Source: Pseudeuparius sepicola (taxonomy: Eukaryota > Arthropoda > Insecta > Coleoptera > Anthribidae). From it: a stretch of 64,000 nucleotides of DNA. Positions 32,101-38,799 of the stretch are shown here, piece after piece; the stretch's first letter is position 1; every line of letters starts with the position of its first letter. The notes beneath the pieces are model-generated. The model was not told the DNA's origin, did not search any database, and was given only the letters and a program-made list of their open reading frames with translations. Location of the stretch: assembly GCA_963920635.1 (NCBI GenBank), contig OY987299.1, forward strand, positions 115,445,373 to 115,509,372, in the 5' to 3' direction. The position numbers and the translations under genes are program-made.

Positions 32101-33773
32101 GTTCAAATTTCCACTTTCAGATTTTAAATTATTAGTATTATTAATTATTAATTACTACCTACAGTAAAAAACGTAGGAAGTGACGTTTTTCTTTGTTGAA
32201 AAAATACTATTATTTTTTTGCACACTAAACCAAAAGTGATATGCAACCGTGTTGTGCAGATTTTTTATTCACTTTACTAGTCTAATGAAAAATTGCAATA
32301 AAATCTCCATCTTAATTTAAAAAATTGGTTATTGGCGATAACTTTTTTGTTTGAAATTGAACCATTTTTTTCTTGGCGGCATTCAATTTCTTGGAAAAAG
32401 CTACACAAGTTTAGTTTTTGAACCACCAATGTATCTTAAAAATTACCGAGATAATCGCTCGTAACATCTTAATTGCGACACCCTGTACAAAAGTAAAAAT
32501 AAAACGTAAGAATAAAAGATAAAACCAAATATGAAAGAATAATAAATTCACATATTGTTCATATCATCATTATTTATCTAGTTTAATTTAATTTAAACTT
32601 ATTAAACTTCAGAAGTCAAAAAGTCTAATAAAAAAATATATTTGATGTGTGGTCGTGCTATAGACCACACATCAAATATTCATGATTCTTGTTTGTTCTT
32701 TTTTGAATTTTTTAGGTTATGTCATGAATCTTGGCCAGTCATTTATGACGGCAAATTTAAAATTTCTTCATAAATTCCCGGAAACTTTCCGTGAAAGTTT
32801 CCTGGGAATGTTTCGGAAACTTTCAGGGAGAGTTTCCTATACCTTCAAAAAAGGAAACTTTCCCGACTTGGAAAGTTTCCGTTGCCCATCTCTAGTAATA
32901 AACAAACAAACAAAGCGCTTATTTCCAACAGGTAGAGACACCCAATTACAGGAAACAATAATACACAAATATATGAATAATGACAACAAAGAAAAATCTA
33001 ACTCTAATTTTATCTTAGTAATTCCCTCTCGATGCATTGAACTATCGTACGTATGAAGTCAACATGTATGTCGCACGTATGACGCAAGTAATAACACAAA
33101 CATAAAACAAAAATGCCATACGCCAACCTACTTCATGAAGTTCCGTTATTTCATTGCACAAACATTAAAATGAAGAAATAACCGAAAACAGCCAAAACAA
33201 CATAAATATATGTCATAAACAAAGTACATGCCAAAAACGTCTGAGTGCACTTATGGCTGGAAGCGTTATCTATTTAGGGAGTTACTAAGTCGCCAATTCA
33301 CGTGTAAATGCGACCAACTTAAATTTGGACTTTCTCCCCCTTGCCCCTCTCACCTTCCCTTCCAAGTCGTCGAATGTCCTAACCTTCCTTAATAAATTAA
33401 ATTGAACCCCGGAAAACCGAAAGAAATTGCGACAGTTTGGAAATAATAATAAAAAAAGTAGTAACTTCGTTACAGCGCTTGTCCATTTTTCAGGTATTCG
33501 TAATTGCGATTTTTCTCATTTTTTTTTGCAAAACGTGACACGCCTAATGCCGCCATTTGCTCCTTCCAGGTCGGCGACTACTCCGTCTCGCTGAAGGCGC
33601 CCGGCCGCAACAAGCACTTCCGCGTCCACGTCGAGGGCGCGCTCTACTGCATCGGCCAGCGCAAGTTCCACACGCTCGACCAGCTGGTGGACCACTACCA
33701 GCGCGCGCCGATCTACACCAACAAGCAGGGCGAGAAGCTGTACCTGGTGCGCCCGCTGCCCAAGTCCAAGTAA
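11078..33773 (+). CDS. dock: Dreadlocks/Nck adaptor protein, complete coding region in seven exons
   Basis: SH2/SH3 adaptor that links tyrosine-phosphorylated receptors and guidance receptors to actin regulators such as Pak and WASP/WAVE-type proteins, at the inner face of the plasma membrane. Exons: join(11078-11189, 12477-12607, 12820-12909, 18958-19183, 21772-21997, 29533-29806, 33570-33773). All six introns are GT-AG, with phases 1,0,0,1,2,0 that join without a break into 420 residues, close to the family length of about 380-420. Domains: SH3-1 about 47-98 (YDY, WW, VPSNYV), SH3-2 about 155-206 (YNY, WW, FPSNYT), SH3-3 about 228-281 (LYSF, WW, VPRNYL), SH2 about 322-416 with FLIRDSE (345-351; R348 is the phosphotyrosine-binding arginine). 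Three SH3 domains plus one C-terminal SH2 is specific to Nck/Dock. The start at 11078 has an in-frame TAG 12 nt upstream; a second in-frame ATG lies at 11105. The introns are filled with mobile elements. Confidence 0.97.
12477..12607 (+). CDS. dock: dock exon 2 (first SH3, N-terminal part)
   Basis: Follows the acceptor TTGTAG and ends at GTATGA after the WW pair (HWWK). Encodes the first beta strands of SH3-1: [20 protein letters not shown] and the RT loop. Confidence 0.96.
12820..12909 (+). CDS. dock: dock exon 3 (end of first SH3)
   Basis: 30 codons after the acceptor TTTTCAG. Encodes AGYVPSNYV, which closes SH3-1, then a lysine-rich linker (SIKKK). The donor used here is GTAGGC at 12910. 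A second donor (GTACGT at 12928) would add six codons in frame. Confidence 0.95.
13711..14280. mobile_element. Foldback element, arms of about 260 bp
   Basis: AAGGCCTGCTAAATTTTTTT at 13712 is inverted at 14262-14280 (GCAGTAGGCCTTGAA), and matching blocks run inward (for example CTGCGGTATAGTCAATA with TATTGATTATATTGCAG). The outer flank at about 13630-13660 (TTTTTCTAAAGATAGG) recurs in the palindromes near 55005 and 56030, so it belongs to the same repeat family. Confidence 0.7.
14347..14966 (+). mobile_element. Copy 2 of the roughly 600-bp non-autonomous element
   Basis: Runs from CTCGATTACTGTAAGAAGTC to GTCCCAGTATGGACTTCTTA. It is the most complete copy, with both ends present and an uninterrupted interior. 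Confidence 0.8.
14992..15120. repeat. Small hairpin element with ACATTTACATGGTGTG ends
   Basis: ACATTTACATGGTGTG at 14992 is mirrored by CACACCATGTACCTAAATGT at about 15100-15119, around a loop of about 80 bp. It lies next to copy 2 of the 600-bp element. It is non-coding. Confidence 0.6.
16347..16946 (-). mobile_element. Copy 3 of the roughly 600-bp non-autonomous element
   Basis: Same orientation as copy 1. Runs from TTTTAAGAAGTCCTTACTGG to CAGTAATCAGAGTATA. It lacks part of the interior present in copy 2 (the stretch after GCAATAGGGTAA). Confidence 0.8.
17279..18606. mobile_element. Outer inverted-repeat element (TCAATGAAGTACAATAACGG ends), split by a pogo-like insertion
   Basis: TCAATGAAGTACAATAACGG at 17280 is the inverse of CCCGTTATTGTACTTCATTG at about 18584-18603. 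A pogo-like element occupies 17323-18467, so the outer element is older. Its right part holds a GGCCATATTTTTGGCC hairpin and is also non-coding. Confidence 0.6.
17323..18467. mobile_element. Pogo/Tigger-like TIR element, non-autonomous
   Basis: The ends read CAGTGAAACCTCTCCTAGCG (left) and CAGTGAAACCTCCCACAGGC (right, inverted), with TA on both sides (17321-17322, 18468-18469). Subterminal GCGGACACCTC-type words are repeated inside both ends. Such CAGTGAAACCTC ends are typical of pogo-like Tc1/mariner elements; this is family knowledge, not seen as a transposase here. The middle is itself a long palindrome (arms about 17640-17955 and 18008-18325), so nothing is coded. Confidence 0.75.
18958..19183 (+). 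CDS. dock: dock exon 4 (linker and first half of second SH3)
   Basis: 75 codons plus one base, acceptor TTTCAAG, donor GTGAGT. Encodes a serine- and alanine-rich linker, then [20 protein letters not shown] of SH3-2. The exon is strikingly GC-rich beside its AT-rich introns. Confidence 0.96.
19244..19530. repeat. Inverted repeat just downstream of dock exon 4
   Basis: CCCCCCTCTTAACTTCTTTA near 19250 pairs with TAAAGAAGTTAAGAGGGGG near 19502, and AAAAGTTTTAGGATTTTTGG pairs with CCAAAAATCCTAAAACTTTT. Internal GGGTATTCCTTAAAA and GGAACACCCTGAA words resemble the CAGGGTG ends. It begins about 60 nt after the exon 4 donor. Confidence 0.7.
20139..20255. repeat. Palindrome carrying two TGACTCA words (copy 1)
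   Basis: Outer word GGCACTGAAGTTC, then TTTTTATGACTCATGTGG, a central GCCTCGGCCAGAGGC, then CCACATGAGTCATAAAAAG and GAACTTCAGTGCC. The ATGACTCAT word equals the AP-1 consensus. Related copies lie at 20441, 38555 and 38665. Confidence 0.85.
20441..20547. repeat. Palindrome carrying altered TGACTCG words in both arms (copy 2)
   Basis: Same architecture as the copy at 20139, but both arms read GACTCGTGTGG and its inverse CCACGAGTC, so the same base has changed on both sides. The central GCCTCGGCC box is replaced by a GTAGTAGTAGTAAATAAA stretch. Confidence 0.85.
21215..21570 (+). pseudogene. Decayed non-LTR retrotransposon reverse transcriptase fragment
   Basis: Translated fragments read FREFFVSMF, then SGPEGIARF, then [20 protein letters not shown], a pattern typical of jockey/RTE-like reverse transcriptases (GPDGI ... 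PL ... FN-S ... FP..WK). Stop codons interrupt it at about 21327 and 21496. Only the N-terminal part of the RT domain remains. It lies about 200 nt upstream of dock exon 5. Confidence 0.65.
21772..21997 (+). CDS. dock: dock exon 5 (end of second SH3, start of third)
   Basis: Acceptor CTCACAG, donor GTGAGC. Encodes WWRG ... GWFPSNYT, which completes SH3-2, an acidic linker, and [20 protein letters not shown] of SH3-3. The last codon (W262) is split with the next exon. Confidence 0.96.
22000..22870. other. dock intron 5 start, nothing recognised
   Basis: AT-rich, with no repeat family that I could match and no protein-like frame beyond the run-on from exon 5. Confidence 0.5.
22876..22914 (+). 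promoter_or_regulatory. Candidate TATA box and initiator
   Basis: TATAAATA at 22876-22883 is followed 36 nt later by AACAGTATTC (22909-22918), close to an insect initiator. The spacing is a little longer than the usual 30 or so. It lies upstream of the candidate exon at 23087. The motif alone is weak in AT-rich DNA. Confidence 0.25.
23087..23269 (+). CDS. Candidate first exon of a single-pass membrane protein nested in a dock intron
   Basis: The ATG (context TTTAAAATGA, good for insects) opens 61 codons, then CAG followed by GTAACT, a plausible donor; reading through meets TAA at once. The peptide has a polar N terminus with several basic residues and a hydrophobic stretch at about 34-56 ([20 protein letters not shown]), then HKSNQ. 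This fits a signal-anchor or the start of a type II membrane protein. I do not recognise it, and no matching downstream exon was found. Could be chance. Confidence 0.3.
23270..25280. other. dock intron 5 middle, nothing firm
   Basis: AT-rich with a short GAA/AAG microsatellite (about 23426-23454). The stretch near 24500-24650 has CGTTATAAC-like words as in decayed TIRs, but no partner was found. Confidence 0.45.
25307..25487 (+). CDS. Candidate acidic exon or chance frame
   Basis: An open frame follows an acceptor-like CATAG and ends at TAA 25485-25487. It encodes about 60 residues rich in Asp and Glu (for example [18 protein letters not shown]), then a CFEC pair. The composition is protein-like, but no family is recognised and there is no supporting neighbour. 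Could be a transposon remnant. Confidence 0.2.
26150..26330 (+). pseudogene. Probable 3' end of a non-LTR retrotransposon
   Basis: The frame at about 26230-26325 reads [17 protein letters not shown] then LKKLKNKF. The motif FYN-LP..IK ... K..LK marks the C terminus of many jockey/CR1-type ORF2 proteins. AT-rich 3' sequence follows, ending near TTATTATTATT (26460). Upstream frames are broken. Confidence 0.4.
26470..28395. other. dock intron 5, nothing recognised
   Basis: Mixed composition, with GC-richer patches near 26515-26580 and 27550-27660 but no protein-like frame, no clear inverted repeat, and no copy elsewhere in the window that I noticed. Confidence 0.45.
28399..29145. mobile_element. 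TIR element with TAAAATAAACTGGAC ends, copy 1
   Basis: CGGCCCTCGTAAAATAAACT followed by GGACCGC at 28404 faces AGCAGTCCAGTTTATTTTAC at 29121-29140. A second, shorter copy lies at 57137-57500 and shares the interior words TTTAGTGTGCATTCTA, AATTTGTGGTGGCAACACAA and GGGACAAATGATT. The 131-codon frame at 28770-29165 minus lies within the repeat and matches the other copy only as DNA, so I do not call it a gene. Confidence 0.7.
29533..29806 (+). CDS. dock: dock exon 6 (end of third SH3, start of SH2)
   Basis: Acceptor CTTACAG, donor GTAAGT. Encodes GLVPRNYLQ closing SH3-3, a linker, then [19 protein letters not shown] and the FLIRDSE motif of the SH2 domain. Confidence 0.97.
30003..30580 (+). mobile_element. 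Copy 4 of the roughly 600-bp non-autonomous element
   Basis: Starts TATACCCCGATTACTCTAAG and ends AACAGTCCCAGTAAT. Lies 200 nt after dock exon 6, in dock intron 6. It lacks the terminal GGACTTCTTAA present in copy 2. Confidence 0.8.
30700..31850. other. dock intron 6, small palindrome only
   Basis: About 30715-30975 forms an imperfect palindrome (TTTGCAACTAGCTGGAAAAA faces CCAGCTAGTTGTAAATC; ATAGAATT faces AATTCTAT). The rest, including a 72-codon frame at 31060-31278, shows nothing I recognise. Confidence 0.5.
31858..32894. mobile_element. hAT-like MITE with perfect 8-bp target duplication
   Basis: GTAATAAA occurs directly before (31850-31857) and after (32895-32902) the element. The ends are TAGAGAGGCGAAAG and, inverted, TAGAGATGGGCAACGG. 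The 8-bp duplication and TAGAGATGGGCAA-type ends are characteristic of hAT elements. Both subterminal regions carry many GGAAACTTTC/GAAAGTTTCC words in both orientations, probably transposase-binding sites. The centre has a perfect hairpin (GATGTGTGGTC at about 32644). No transposase is coded; length 1037 bp. It sits in dock intron 6. Confidence 0.85.
32905..33569. other. End of dock intron 6, nothing recognised
   Basis: No repeat family or protein-like frame was noticed. A short pyrimidine tract and CTTCCAG precede exon 7. Confidence 0.5.
33570..33773 (+). CDS. dock: dock exon 7 (rest of SH2, stop codon)
   Basis: 67 codons plus TAA at 33771-33773, acceptor CTTCCAG. Encodes [20 protein letters not shown] onward to the C-terminal LVRPLPKSK. 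This exon is extremely GC-rich and its codons end mostly in G or C, unlike exons 2 and 3. Confidence 0.97.
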   Translation, partial: VGDYSVSLKAPGRNKHFRVHVEGALYCIGQRKFHTLDQLVDHYQRAPIYTNKQGEKLYLVRPLPKSK

Positions 33774-34070
33774 CGGGTGGACGCCGCGGCGGCGACGGCC
33801 GAGCGCGTCAGGTACAGTCGGTAGGGCCGGTGGGTGGCGAGCGCGCCGTGGGAGCATCGGGGGGGCGAAGCTGGATAATAATGCGTACGGGGTGTTTTAG
33901 AAAACGTGGCATGCCAGGTTAGAGAATCATCCAGTTTTTTCCTATAGACCATTATAAGCCTGTTATGTTCGGTTTTCGAGATGCAGGGTGATAAAATCAA
34001 ATGTTTGACGTAAAAAAAATATATGACATTTACCAAGGAAAACTTCAAAAACATCAATTTTTGTAAAAAT
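33774..34070 (+). other. Probable dock 3' UTR start
   Basis: Follows the dock stop codon. It stays GC-rich to about 33880 and then becomes AT-rich. No AATAAA is seen before repeat sequence begins near 34070; the first AATAAA words (about 34336 and 34465) are inside a mobile element, so the true end of the transcript is unclear. Confidence 0.4.
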
Positions 34071-34232
34071 ATCGAAAAAACTCATTAGAAAAATTTGATT
34101 TTGAGGATTCAGTACAATCTAAAAGGGCTCTTAACATTTGAGAATTTAAATTTCCTATTCCTTTGGTTAAAACAAACATTTTTTGTTATTGTCTCAAGTC
34201 TTTACCAGAGATTCACAAATTCAAGTTAAATA

Positions 34233-35659
34233 CAGGGTGTAAATGAATAAGTGCGAAAAAATTCAAGTGGTGAATCTTTGAGTGATTCTAAGACGAAAAG
34301 TTTATATAAACATAGGTCCAGTCTCAGACTAATGAATAAAGGGGACGAATTTGTTTACAAATTTAAGTGAATTGTTGTATTACTATCCCCATGTTTACAA
34401 ATATTGGTCTTACTGACCTGCCCCAAACATATTGTCACATTTAAGAGTAACAATAACTAGGAATATCATAAATAAAACCGGCAATTTCTTTAGTAGATGC
34501 ATTGATCGTAAAATTGCGCCCACTTATAAAATTCGGGCGGAACAGTAAAGTAAAACAACCTTTTCGTCTTCAAGAAAGATTATGTAGGTGTTTTATTATT
34601 GACAAAATGGTTATAGTAGAGAACACCCATTGCTTTTCGCACTAATCGGCAATGTTGCGGCAGTTTGACAGGAACCAAAGTTAGCGCTTGCTCAAATTGT
34701 TTGTTTTCCATTTTGTTTGTTTTGGTTTGTGCTTCGGTATTTGCTTAGTTTTACCAGAAAACAAACGCTAAAATTGAATTTTTCATGCGGTTCCAAGTTT
34801 AAAATATAAAAAAATGGTAAAAAGGTGCATAAGGTTCAAGTGTCTTTCCTCTAAAGTGAAAAAAGATAATATTTCGTTCCATAGGTAGTATTTGTAAATA
34901 CATTTATCTCTTTCATAAAGTGAGAAGGTTACTGTTTACATCTGTATAAAGACGCTATAATGCGGTGTCCCCTTTATTCATTAGTCTGAGGGTCCGGTAA
35001 TACTTCCTTTTCAAGATACAGGGTGTCAAACTCTTCTTAAAAAATCGCTTTTTCGTAAATATCTTAATAATCCTTTAGTCGATTTTGTTGAAATTTGGCG
35101 GTGTTATTTATGGTAGAAAGAGGCTAATTTAGCCCCTACTAGATTAAAATTATTAAGTACAGTGGCGTCCCGAGGGCACCTTAACCAATAATTTTGTAAA
35201 AAAATGTGCGCCACTGACTTTTAAAAACTTTTATTTTTTTCACATTCAACAACTAAAAATACAACTTTTTTGTCTCTTGAATTATTCTCGTATCTCGCTT
35301 CGTTTTTAAGAAAAAAAAATAAAAATCACTTTATTGCATGTCTCCGGGACAACATAATAAAAAATTAAAACTACCAATTAACAAAAACTAGGGTATACCC
35401 AACGAGCTTTTAACCTCCATTGGGTATACCCGATATTTTTTCTATATTAATAATTTATTCTAGTCTTAAAAATTGCTATAAACGGTAATGCTAGCCATAA
35501 TTTTTTTTTGTTTTATTATATTAATTATTAAAAATTGTTTGACACCCTGTATTTTGAAAACGAAGCATTAGCAGACCTATGTTTATATAGACTTTTGGTC
35601 TTAGAATCACTCAAAGATTCATCCCTTGAATTTTTTCGCACCTATTCATTTACACCCTG
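34233..35659. mobile_element. Foldback/TIR element, CAGGGTGTAAATGAATA ends, TA duplication
   Basis: CAGGGTGTAAATGAATAAGT at 34233 is mirrored by ATTCATTTACACCCTG ending at 35659, with TA on both sides (34231-34232, 35660-35661). The inverted arms extend about 90 bp (AATCTTTGAGTGATTCTAAG faces CTTAGAATCACTCAAAGATT). A second inverted pair lies inside (CAGACTAATGAATAAAGGGG at about 34327 and its inverse near 34970). It is inserted in an older palindrome whose flanks match the one at 40.6-41.2 kb. Confidence 0.85.
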
Positions 35660-35915
35660 TATATTTAGATTTAGTATAAAATTTGAAATTGTCATATTTA
35701 AAAAACGGTAATAGATAATGGTATCATTCATTTTAACCGTAATAACGAGTAAATTTAAAAAATATACAGGGTATTCTATATAGGGCGAGCCATTTCTATC
35801 ATCCGACCTGACAGTATGTGGTGGTATTTTTGAAAATAAATAGGGTTTTTGGCATACCGTTTTCTCCAGAAAGGCTTAGTTTCCACGTTACTGGATGTTC
35901 AAGTTTTAAAAAATA

Positions 35916-37113
35916 CAGGGTGTTTCAGACCTAGATACAATAATTTTAACCACATACTCAGAAAGGTGTCCAAATGCGGAAAATCGAAAAAAAATTTTTT
36001 TTCGGAAATATTTTAGAAATAATTAAATAATTTTAATATTTCCCCTAACGAGCCGCTCAGTTTTATTATCGGGTAGACGCGTACCCATGCGCGAGGGAGA
36101 GGCAAATTCGTTTCAGGTCTTCCTTATGCCGTTGCCAGATCTCGGGGCCAGGCAACGAAAAAAACTCAATATTTTTTTTTATCTTTTCAAGATATCTACT
36201 GATTTGTCTAAATGTGCCTACCTTTTATTATCCTTTAGGATAATAATCGCTGATAGCAAATGAAAGGTGGTTTAAAAACTATCCTCCTCTGGTAACACCT
36301 TGGTAAGACACGCACTCACATTCGCACTTGTCATATTATCACAAAACTCCCGGTTTCGAAAAGAAAGTTCGGCGGCACGGCAGGAGAGGAATTGTAGTAC
36401 CTTCTCCGCGTGGCGTGTACCTTTCCGCGTTGTTGGTCTCTTCGTTTCTGATGGCCGACTGTCCTGCGCGGTCGCGCTCTGTGCTCCCTCTTGATGTGGC
36501 GACTGTCGTTTTGCTCGCGGTGCGACGTTGCCGATACAGTTCATTCATTGTCGGATTTTTTACTACTAATTAGATTTATTATTTATGTATTTATTACTAT
36601 GTACAGTGAGTGTCCTCCGACAACAGGGATAATCTTTAGCAAGTAAAAAAATAAAGGCACAAAACACGGCGTTTAGTTAAGGTTTTATGTTTTAAAAGGC
36701 GACACGATAACAACTAAAAACTAAACTGGCATACGGCAGATAGATACATGATTGCCCCCTCTCCTGCCGCGCGGAAGGGCCGCCTCCACCGCCTGATTTC
36801 TCCTTGATTAGTTTAATTGAATTGGCCTTTCATAAATGCATAAATGGTAAAATTACTTAAAAGTATTTAAAATCGGGGAATACCAGCTAAAACCGGCAAC
36901 ATTGCACGTCGCCCAATAATGTAGCTTCTGGCCGGCCCACTTCGGGGACGTTACCTCGCCAGTGGCGTCGTTATTGTTTGTAAAAAATAGCTTCCTTAAA
37001 AAAAATTCTGGCTTTATTATTGACTTTTACTTTTTTTAAATTGCGGATTCGTATTAAGCTCAATTTTCTCCGCATGTGGTTAAAATTATTGTATTTAGGT
37101 CTGAAACACCCTG
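35916..37113. mobile_element. TIR element, CAGGGTGTTTCAGACCTA ends, TA duplication, GC-rich interior
   Basis: CAGGGTGTTTCAGACCTAGA at 35916 faces TAGGTCTGAAACACCCTG ending at 37113; the inverted ends run about 42 bp. TA flanks both sides (35914-35915, 37114-37115). Unlike the foldback elements the interior is not palindromic. It contains GC-rich, CpG-containing blocks (about 36040-36130, 36340-36540 and 36760-36800) with no recognised protein. Confidence 0.85.
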
Positions 37114-37159
37114 TATGTGGACTTTATTGAATATTTACCAAACTAGTTAAGATATTTAA

Positions 37160-37395
37160 GTCATATGTGATGGAGTTTTATTATATAATAAGATTCCAAA
37201 AGAAATCAAATGTATAAGAAATACCACCAGATTTAAAATGAAAGCTAAAAAAATCATTTCTGGAAAAAAAAACATAAAGGGAAAAAGTAAGAAAAACATG
37301 TTGCAGTAATCTTGTTTTTTTTTAGTAATTATCTATATAATTCTCTGTAATAATCTACTGATTGTTGAGAATTTAAATAAATAAATAAATAAAAA
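37160..37395 (+). pseudogene. 3' end of a non-LTR retrotransposon with an AAAT tail
   Basis: The frame reads LYNKIPKEIKCIRNTTRFKM followed by KAKKII, the usual C terminus of CR1/jockey-type ORF2 proteins. After a stop, the 3' UTR ends in AAATAAATAAATAAATAAA (about 37374-37394), a typical tail. It is inserted into the left arm of the older foldback element. Confidence 0.65.
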
Positions 37396-38099
37396 TATTG
37401 TACATGTTATAACGGCCTGGGTTAGCTAACCTGTTAATATCAGACACCTTGAACAACCAGTGGCGAAGAAGTGTTTAAAAAAAATGTATCACCTTGTAAA
37501 GTAATAAAATGGATTGAATTTTTTATGTAAATTTTTAATTGTAGACAAAATGTCCTTTTGGCATTTTTTCAGTTGTAGTAATTACCCACTTCTCCGCCAC
37601 TGGTTGATCAAGGTGTTTAATATGAACAGGTTTTATGCTAACCCTTGCCGTTATAACATGTACCAAATGTAACTTAAATATCTTGACTAGTTTGGCAAAT
37701 ATTCAATGAAGTCCACATACTTTTTAATACTTGAACACTCTGTAACGAAACGAAACGAAGCATTTCTGGAGAAAACGTTATGCTAAATTCACCTTTTTTC
37801 TCAAAAATACTATCACATACTGTTGGGTCGGTCACCATTGTTGCATAATTTTTGTATAAAATAAAAAGATGCAGATGTGTCTGTTACAACGCATTTAATA
37901 TCCGAAATAAAATAAAATGATTCTTATGTCCCTTTAATTTCACAAGTTTAGACGACATATATTTCCATAGATTTTGTTAAGAAAAATGAGTCTAAAAATC
38001 AAATGAAATTTGAAACGAAGTCCATGGCTAGCTTCAGTGTAAATAAGTATAGAACGCATTTGATTTTTTTTTATATAGTGGACCATTGGTTCGCTTTGG

Positions 38100-38790
38100 G
38101 GCTATAAATATATTTTTCTTGAAATCGGCAGTGAAGTGTCTCAAAATCGTCATTAAAAGCTCAGAAATCGGCACTGAAGTAGCCCATTATTGTACGATTT
38201 TTTCAATAAGTAGGCCTTGGCCATCGCCCGTCAAAAGTGACCGAATATTTAAAACCCGGCCAATAAATCCCATTTAACTTTTCGTACACATTCTGAAATT
38301 GTTACCTTCAACAGCGCAATCTTTCAGTATAAATATTTTAGTAGGTTTGAATATTAATCTATTTTACATGGAGGCTGCACAACAGGCAGCAGTTTGGATT
38401 TTCTGTCAGAAAGTGCCGAGTCTGGTCATACTTGACCTAGGTAGAGCAATCGTCAAAGTCAAGCAATGCCGCGCGTAGTCGGTTCATGGACCTTATTATT
38501 ATTTTTCGCCTAATAAAACATTTTTTTCCAATTTCAAAAAAAATATAATATTATGTACCTCGGCACTGAAGTTCTTTTTATGACTCATGTGGAATTTAGT
38601 TGCCGAGGCCTCTGGCCGAGGCTAATAAAACATTTTTTTTTTCCAATTTCAAAAAAAATATAATATGTACCTCGGCACTGAAGTTCTTTTTATGACTCAT
38701 GTGGTTTATTCGCCTCGGCCAGAGGCCTCGGCAACTAAATTCCACATGAGTCATAAAAAGTTAAACTTCAGTGCCTTGGTACATAAATAA
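38100..38790. mobile_element. Second, incomplete copy of the 19641-20992 foldback family
   Basis: The left part (38112-38510) matches the left arm of the 19641 element, including GTACGATTTTTTCAATAAGT and CCTAGGTAGAGCAATCGTCA. It is followed by an incomplete palindrome (38555-38625) and a complete one (38665-38790) with TGACTCA words. The right arm is missing. Confidence 0.75.
38665..38790. repeat. Palindrome carrying two TGACTCA words (copy 4)
   Basis: TTTTTATGACTCATGTGG at about 38687 and CCACATGAGTCATAAAAAG at about 38742 flank a GCCTCGGCCAGAGGCCTCGG centre. A further half-copy with the same word sits at 38555-38625. Confidence 0.85.
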
Positions 38791-38799
38791 CTATTTTTT

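Larger units (their letters stand above)
35790..37840. mobile_element. Older foldback element broken by two later insertions
   Basis: The left arm is 35790-35915, then 37114-37155, then about 37396-37480. The right arm is about 37580-37840. Words such as TGTGGACTTTATTGAATATT (37116) and GTACATGTTATAACGG (37404) appear inverted at 37695-37712 and 37650-37665. The left arm is interrupted by the CAGGGTG element 35916-37113 and by a retrotransposon end at 37160-37395. Related partial sequence is at 57736-58145. Confidence 0.75.

Noticed and set aside
33516..33922. Long frames opposite and beside dock exon 7
   Set aside because: Shadows of the very GC-rich exon 7; the splice sites and SH2 motifs support only the plus-strand frame ending at 33773.
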